Below are positions 59,201-64,000 of a stretch of 64,000 nt of DNA, in pieces. Location of the stretch: positions 1 through 64,000 of the forward strand of contig CM024175.1 in the NCBI GenBank assembly GCA_013433145.1, given 5' to 3'. Origin of the DNA: Ascaris suum. Lineage: Eukaryota > Nematoda > Chromadorea > Rhabditida > Ascarididae. The notes beneath the pieces are model-generated. The model saw only the letters and a program-made list of their open reading frames with translations. It was not told where the DNA came from and searched no databases. The position numbers were made by a program, and so were the translations under genes. Within the stretch, counting starts at the first letter, position 1. Every line of letters starts with the position of its first letter.

Positions 59201-61455
59201 TGCGAAAAGAGGCCCTAGGAGCATTTGTCAAGAGAAAAGAATGTACCAGCATAGCAGAATCTAAGTTATTTGCCGTTTACCGACGTAAGAGAGTCTAAGT
59301 TAAAGTGAAGAATGTTTTGGTGGGAACATTTCTGGGGTGTCATTACGGGATTTTCAAAACGGACGCGGAATTTTTTTCAGCGTCTTAAAATGGCGTACGG
59401 AAGCTTGAAATATCGGTAAATGAATTCGGTCGATTTTGGACTACCTTTCCTGCTGTCCCGATTTGTCTGGACGTCGCGGATTTAAGAATTTGCAGGAAGT
59501 TGTCATTTAAACCAGGTTTCTCTCTACCTGCTTGTAATTTATGACTTTTTGTTATGTTTTAGGTGGAAAAACAAGGTGATGAGCGAAGTGAAGAAAACCC
59601 GGTTATGCAGCAGTATATGAGCATTATTACGCAACAACGCCAGGAAGAAGCCGAAGAAGACAAAGCGGAGGTAAATGGTTTTGCTCTTTTTTTCAAGTTA
59701 CATGTTTCATGAAAAGAAAGAGTTTCTTTCGTTATAGGAGAGGTCGAGAACTTTCGATTGTAACCGGAAATGAATTGGTGAAAAATTTTCCCCACATTTT
59801 TGAAAATTCAATAAAAATTTCATCTCAAATGAAAGGTGGCAAATTCTTATTGTTAATATTTTTAACAGGTGGCTAGCTACGAATTTCATTTGCAATCTGA
59901 TGGAAAAAACAGTGTTGAATAGGTGGAATATACGGTATATCAGGTAATACGGAGATAAAACGCTATAAAAGAATATAATATAATATCTGTCTTTGTTATC
60001 GAGGTTTTATAGCGTGAAAGATGAATATTTATTGAAATCTTTAAGGAATAATTTGAAAACTTTCAAAGGTATAGTAACGTGTTATATCTATGAAATTTGC
60101 AAGTAAAGGCCTAAAGTGTTTGGCACCTATAACAGTACAACGTTACAGTTTTGGTAATTGAATCATCTGAATTACTTGGAAAAAAGTTTGTGAAGTTATT
60201 TCTCCTTATTTGTTCTGTGGTAACTCATTGAACGTATCAGGTTTTTAATTAAATTAGATTAAATTAATTAATTTTTTGATTGTTTTTTTTTTGGTATTTG
60301 TTCGGTATGCTAGTTGGTTTAAAGGATAATTCACAAAATGTGGACGTATCGTTGGAGGATTTGCATATGGATCGTGGAGAGGTAAATTCGGCAAGCGAAT
60401 TTGATTGGTGATGAGTGCGTTTGTTGGTCACGATCGGGTATGATGAAGGGAACTCTTTAACTTTCTGTTTTTGAAGGATGGAATGGATTTCGTTTTTTTT
60501 TTTTTTTAGCACAGTTACTACTATTCGATGATGATTTTGTTTCTATGAGGTTTATTAGAGATATAACAGTATGTATATGATGCAGTAGTACCCTTATTTG
60601 CATAGTGGGATAGTCCTGAGAAATGGCCTTGTCATTTGCCTCATATCGTAGAATGCAAGGTATGCTACATCATAGGTGCTGGAAAAGAAGCCTCGTCATC
60701 GTGATTTCTCATTAAATGTCAGGAAGTTCATTTAGTGGGAGGAGAGGAGGGAGAAGAAATGTAGGCAAGATTTGAGCAATAACTTTTTGGTTCGTAAAGG
60801 TTTCATGTTAAATAGATGGGCAATTTTTCGCGGATCAGCAAAGCTGCTCAGTCTGTTGATGACGTCACCATCGCAAAAAAGGAGGTTGGGACTTGCATTC
60901 GACAATTTGCATTTGTACACCGTATTATATTTGCATACAGCAGTTGTGTTGTATTTTCCGCGGTTACTGTAGAATTGTTTCAATGACAGTACTTTGTGAT
61001 ATTGTTGAATTATGTTTTGTATACTATATAATGTCGTTTGTTTTTGATTCATGTTTATAGGTGTTTATAGGTGTTTTCTGATCTACATGAACGTATACGT
61101 CATTATTTGACTGTAATTGCAGAACTCCACCCAGTTCCATCACGCAAAAACTTCCGTTTCGTTCATCGGTACTTTTGTTACCTTTGGAAGGTCGACTGAC
61201 AAAAGCGCCGATTAGCAAATCAACCGTTGTGTCTTTATGCAACAGTTGGTTGACGGTTATAATTGGTGAACAACGTGTAGTCTAGAGAGCATTACTGCAG
61301 TGTGGTAAATTAAATCTTTTTTAAATGGTAGTTTGTAGTTATTGCATCTTCCTTTAACATTTCCTTGCATTAAAGCCTAAGCAATCGACCTTGCAGGTGA
61401 TGATTTTGGTTCAATATCATCTGGAAGGGCTGTGCTGTTACCAACTGTTGCATAA
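53204..61455 (+). CDS. Coiled-coil protein, nine exons plus a candidate last exon
   Basis: Not recognised by family. Plus-strand exons with agreeing phases: 53204-53419 (ATG at 53216, 12 bases after a CCAG acceptor, as in trans-spliced nematode genes), 54109-54237, 55501-55632 (or 55635), 56328-56434, 56856-56967, 57764-58120, 58752-58940, 59563-59670 and 60325-60381. A candidate last exon, 61397-61455, ends 'VLLPTVA' but its phase does not match the exon before. The first four exons are heptad-like coiled coil ('KLTEKCERLCERV', 'ACQQRLALSEGKLADMQNKL', 'EVEVANLERRLKLVEEAA'). Exon 5 is serine-rich, exon 6 carries a VPEV...QDEVV repeat, and exon 7 is basic ('FEQRLRRRSERLRAM'). Total is about 465 residues or more. 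A cytoskeletal or centrosomal scaffold is possible from architecture alone. Confidence 0.75.
53273..53304 (+). repeat. 16 bp perfect tandem duplication inside exon 1 of the coiled-coil gene
   Basis: GTTCATATACCACCAT occurs twice back to back. Sixteen is not a multiple of three, so the copy number sets which upstream frame joins the downstream coiled-coil frame. The second copy ends in CACCATG, an alternative start in the coiled-coil frame at about 53303. Confidence 0.95.
57910..57995 (+). repeat. Imperfect coding repeat VPEVxxQDEVV
   Basis: Three successive units of roughly 14 codons in exon 6 of the coiled-coil gene (VPEVVQQDEVV, VPEVMRQDEVV, VPEVMPQ). The DNA is also repeated, with 'cctgaagttatg' recurring, so this is a recent in-frame expansion. 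Confidence 0.85.
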
Positions 61456-61459
61456 ATCG

Positions 61460-63890
61460 GGTTTGCGTTAGAGTCTGCCTACAATCGGGTTTGATATTAA
61501 TTTTCGAATGAAGGTAATCAAGGCGGAATAGGTGACCGCGGAACGACTACAACCTTCAAATGTTAATTTACCTGTCCCAAGGTATGCTGGTAAAGTAATT
61601 CATATATCTGAGAGGATAATTGGAGAGCTGCAATTCGATTGTTTTTATCTTATCGTCTTTTGATTTTCCAGTGTTTTTTTTTTTGGATTCACTCTCGAGG
61701 CAATTTAGGTGTGATATAAGGCGCATACATTATGGGAAATTCTCAGTGCTAAATTTTATGCTGCGATTGTTTGATATACGCCTCGGGGGAGTGAGTTATT
61801 TTGTACTGTATACCAAAGTGTTGTGATTAAAATACACCACGATGAATATAAGGACTGTATTTTAATTATGGTAGCCTTCAGTTTCCTGTATGATATCGGT
61901 GATTTAATGTAGTCGTTGATCGACTGCTTATTGGCTTTGGTTGTGAGTGCTTTTATTTTAACTGCCGACCTCTTCGATATGATCAAGTGAGAGTGCTTTC
62001 TTTTGTTGTTTTGATCTCTCAAGTATAATCTACTTCATTCGTTTCTATGGAAATAAACCTGCACAGGTTAAGCGGAAGTCTATGTAGTTAGGTGGCTGAT
62101 GGTCGTTGCTCACCTATAGAGCAATTGATCTCTGTCATCTGTGTTTTCTCTCCATTCTACTTTTTCGGAGGTGATGTACTTTCGGTTAAAATACAGGTGT
62201 ACGCAAATACTTTATATGAGTTATATATGGTAGATAAGAAGTAAAGACGGTGTAAATTTTTAGAGAAGTTTGTACCTCAAAAAAACAGCAAACAGAGTAC
62301 AACGCCGCTGCACTTTCCCAGCCGTTTTGGTATTGTCTAACCCGCGGGTATTGGAAAAGTGCTTCGAACGTTTTTCTCTGAATGTCTAATTACCACAGCA
62401 ACGTGTTGAAGAGCTACTATAATTGTGTGATTATGCTCATCCCCTCAACCGCTATTACAAAGTGCTCAGAAAGTTAGAAAATATACGCAATAATGCATTC
62501 ATATTTTGAATGAGCTAATGTCCGCATCAGTACATTGTAAAAAGCTTGGTCTTTCAGCCCTGATTCTCTTGAAAGACCGAGCCGATTTTTGAAATTTTTG
62601 AATTTGAAATGAAATGCGAAATTTAATTCGAAAATTTTCTGCCCAATTTAAGTGCTCCAAAGCTGTTTATGTGCAGGTGAACAGATCAGCGTGAAATTTG
62701 GTGTAGTAGTTTATTTCGATGATAAGCATAGGTTATATTAAATAAATTCTCAAACACTAGTTTCAGTGATTATTGAGTTAACGGAGACAAACAAATAGGC
62801 ACACAACTGCGCACCTATAAACATACCTACGCTATAATTAGGTCTGGGGAAGGGGACAATGAAGCACAAGTTGGGGGCGCGAGCTATGAGAAGCTGTCAA
62901 ATCCTAGTTGTGTCTCGAAACGACTATTGGATTGCTCGTTGATGTCCTACTGATCTATGATGTTGAGTACTAATATGGCGACACCAATCTGTGCAGAAGT
63001 GAAGGACAATGTGGTGACTAAGTTGTGAGGTAGTTGTGGTGAAACGGAAACGTCTCCTGAAGGATGAGATGCCCTAACTAGAAACCATAGAGCAAAGACG
63101 ACTGAGGGCACAAAAAAAAGTGGGCAAAGACATAGAGAAAGGGTGGAAATGTGCCACGTAGATTGAGGCACTTCGCGGCGGTATATATTTGCTGGTGCAT
63201 TTGTGGTGGGTTGCACGTTTGCGTGCACTTGTTTGCAGTCTGAGATGCGCTGAGGTGCGTCTTACGTTGAGGAAGTTCGGGTGCTTGTTGGTAGTTGATG
63301 TCAGGTCGCGGTCGAGCTCGGTCACAGCCAGGTGTGGAAATTAAGCGGGACAAATGGGTACTGCGGTCAGGACCAGTACCTGAAGCAGTAGTTGGCGTTA
63401 AAAATAACCACTAGTAACTTCAGGATTTATAAGAAGTGATTTGTCTATGTGTTCTAGCTAAATGACCGACCGAATTTGTGAACTGTAGTCTTATATGAAA
63501 GTGGATTCTCGAACTGCTTTTATGTATTTTCGGTAGGCGCGATTTATTTCAGTTGTTGCATAATTACGTGAATTTTTATAAATAATTGCGCATTCACTCT
63601 TCAACAATGTAACGTCACCTCTGAATTCCATAAGGATGTTTTTGCACACTTTTCAGACCATTATTGAAAGGGCATTTTTCTCGACCGGTCTATTCCATAC
63701 TGGATCGAAGTTCCCGACTTTTAAAAACTGGCATTTTTTTTAGAGTCTTCTGTAATCTTTACAAACGTTTGGCGACGATATAGCACCTTTTGTGATATGC
63801 ATTTATTCGTGAACAGGTTTCCTGTACCTCGTGTATCTGATATTTCGTATCACTTAAAAGGTTGCTGCAAAATGAAACTTTAATAAGAGC
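61460..63890. other. Intergenic or intronic DNA, nothing firmly recognised
   Basis: Between the candidate last exon of the coiled-coil gene and the gene starting at 63.9 kb. A GC-richer block at about 62940-63350 has long minus-strand open frames, overlapping one another in different frames, with no signature that I recognise. Confidence 0.4.
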
Positions 63891-63901
63891 TTAAGTTGCA
63901 G

Positions 63902-64000
63902 CTGAAGCGGTGATGGGTAATCAGTACCATAAGCCAGCTCGCCAGGGCGATTCACCTTACACTCGCTCAGGTATTCCGCCTCCGGCTATGCTGAAAAAGG
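63902..64000 (+). CDS. 5' end of an unidentified gene, cut by the window edge
   Basis: An acceptor AAGTTGCAG ends at 63901 and is followed by 11 bases and an ATG at 63913 in an open frame to the window end: about 29 codons beginning MGNQYHKPARQ and including 'YTRSGIPPPAML'. GC content rises here. The short leader after an acceptor suggests trans-splicing. The MGN start might be myristoylated. It could instead be an internal exon of the upstream coiled-coil gene. Confidence 0.5.

Noticed and set aside
63074..63353. Overlapping minus-strand frames of 80-90 codons
   Set aside because: Several frames are open at once in a GC-richer block, none has splice sites or recognisable motifs.

Overview
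This is eukaryotic DNA, AT-rich and gene-poor, most likely from a nematode. I infer this from short T-rich introns ending in TTTTCAG-type acceptors, an acceptor a few bases upstream of a start codon (as in trans-spliced nematode genes), a BEL/Pao retroelement, and a glucosylceramide synthase lying beside VPS35. From memory, C. elegans cgt-3 (F59G1.1) and vps-35 (F59G1.3) are also close neighbours. A strongylid such as a hookworm is a guess. There are no bacterial genes, operons, CRISPR arrays, or convincing tRNA or rRNA genes.

Layout. 1-7.5 kb: non-coding DNA with decayed repeat fragments, including a possible solo LTR near 2.4-2.8 kb and a LINE ORF1-like remnant near 5.7-6.1 kb. 7.5-16.7 kb: a tandem BEL/Pao-type retrotransposon, LTR-gag/protease-LTR-gag/protease-LTR, with no reverse transcriptase or integrase. 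19.4-19.8 kb: a 420 bp (TA)n tract. 21.4-23 kb: a dead CR1/jockey-like LINE on the minus strand; its 3' flank resembles sequence at 0.95-1.7 kb. 23-28.7 kb: nothing recognisable.

28.8-52.6 kb is a minus-strand gene block. Ceramide glucosyltransferase has eight exons (28.8-36.7 kb). A small hypothetical membrane protein (37.8-41.7 kb) and scattered unidentified exons (42.4-44.6 kb) follow. The last ten exons of the retromer subunit VPS35 lie at 45.1-52.6 kb. At about 53 kb the direction flips. A plus-strand coiled-coil protein runs from 53.2 to about 61.5 kb, and another plus-strand gene starts at 63.9 kb and leaves the window.

Ceramide glucosyltransferase makes glucosylceramide in the Golgi, and VPS35 is the scaffold of endosome-to-Golgi retromer. 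Both are membrane-traffic or lipid housekeeping genes, but nothing in the sequence shows a direct functional link. Three features raise assembly-quality questions: the first half of VPS35 is absent, two exons of the glucosyltransferase carry frameshifts, and the retroelement copies differ largely by single-base indels. I found no clearly new biological system. The best leads are the gag/protease-only tandem element, the truncated VPS35 in head-to-head contact with another gene, and a tiny signal-peptide ORF at 37.3 kb.
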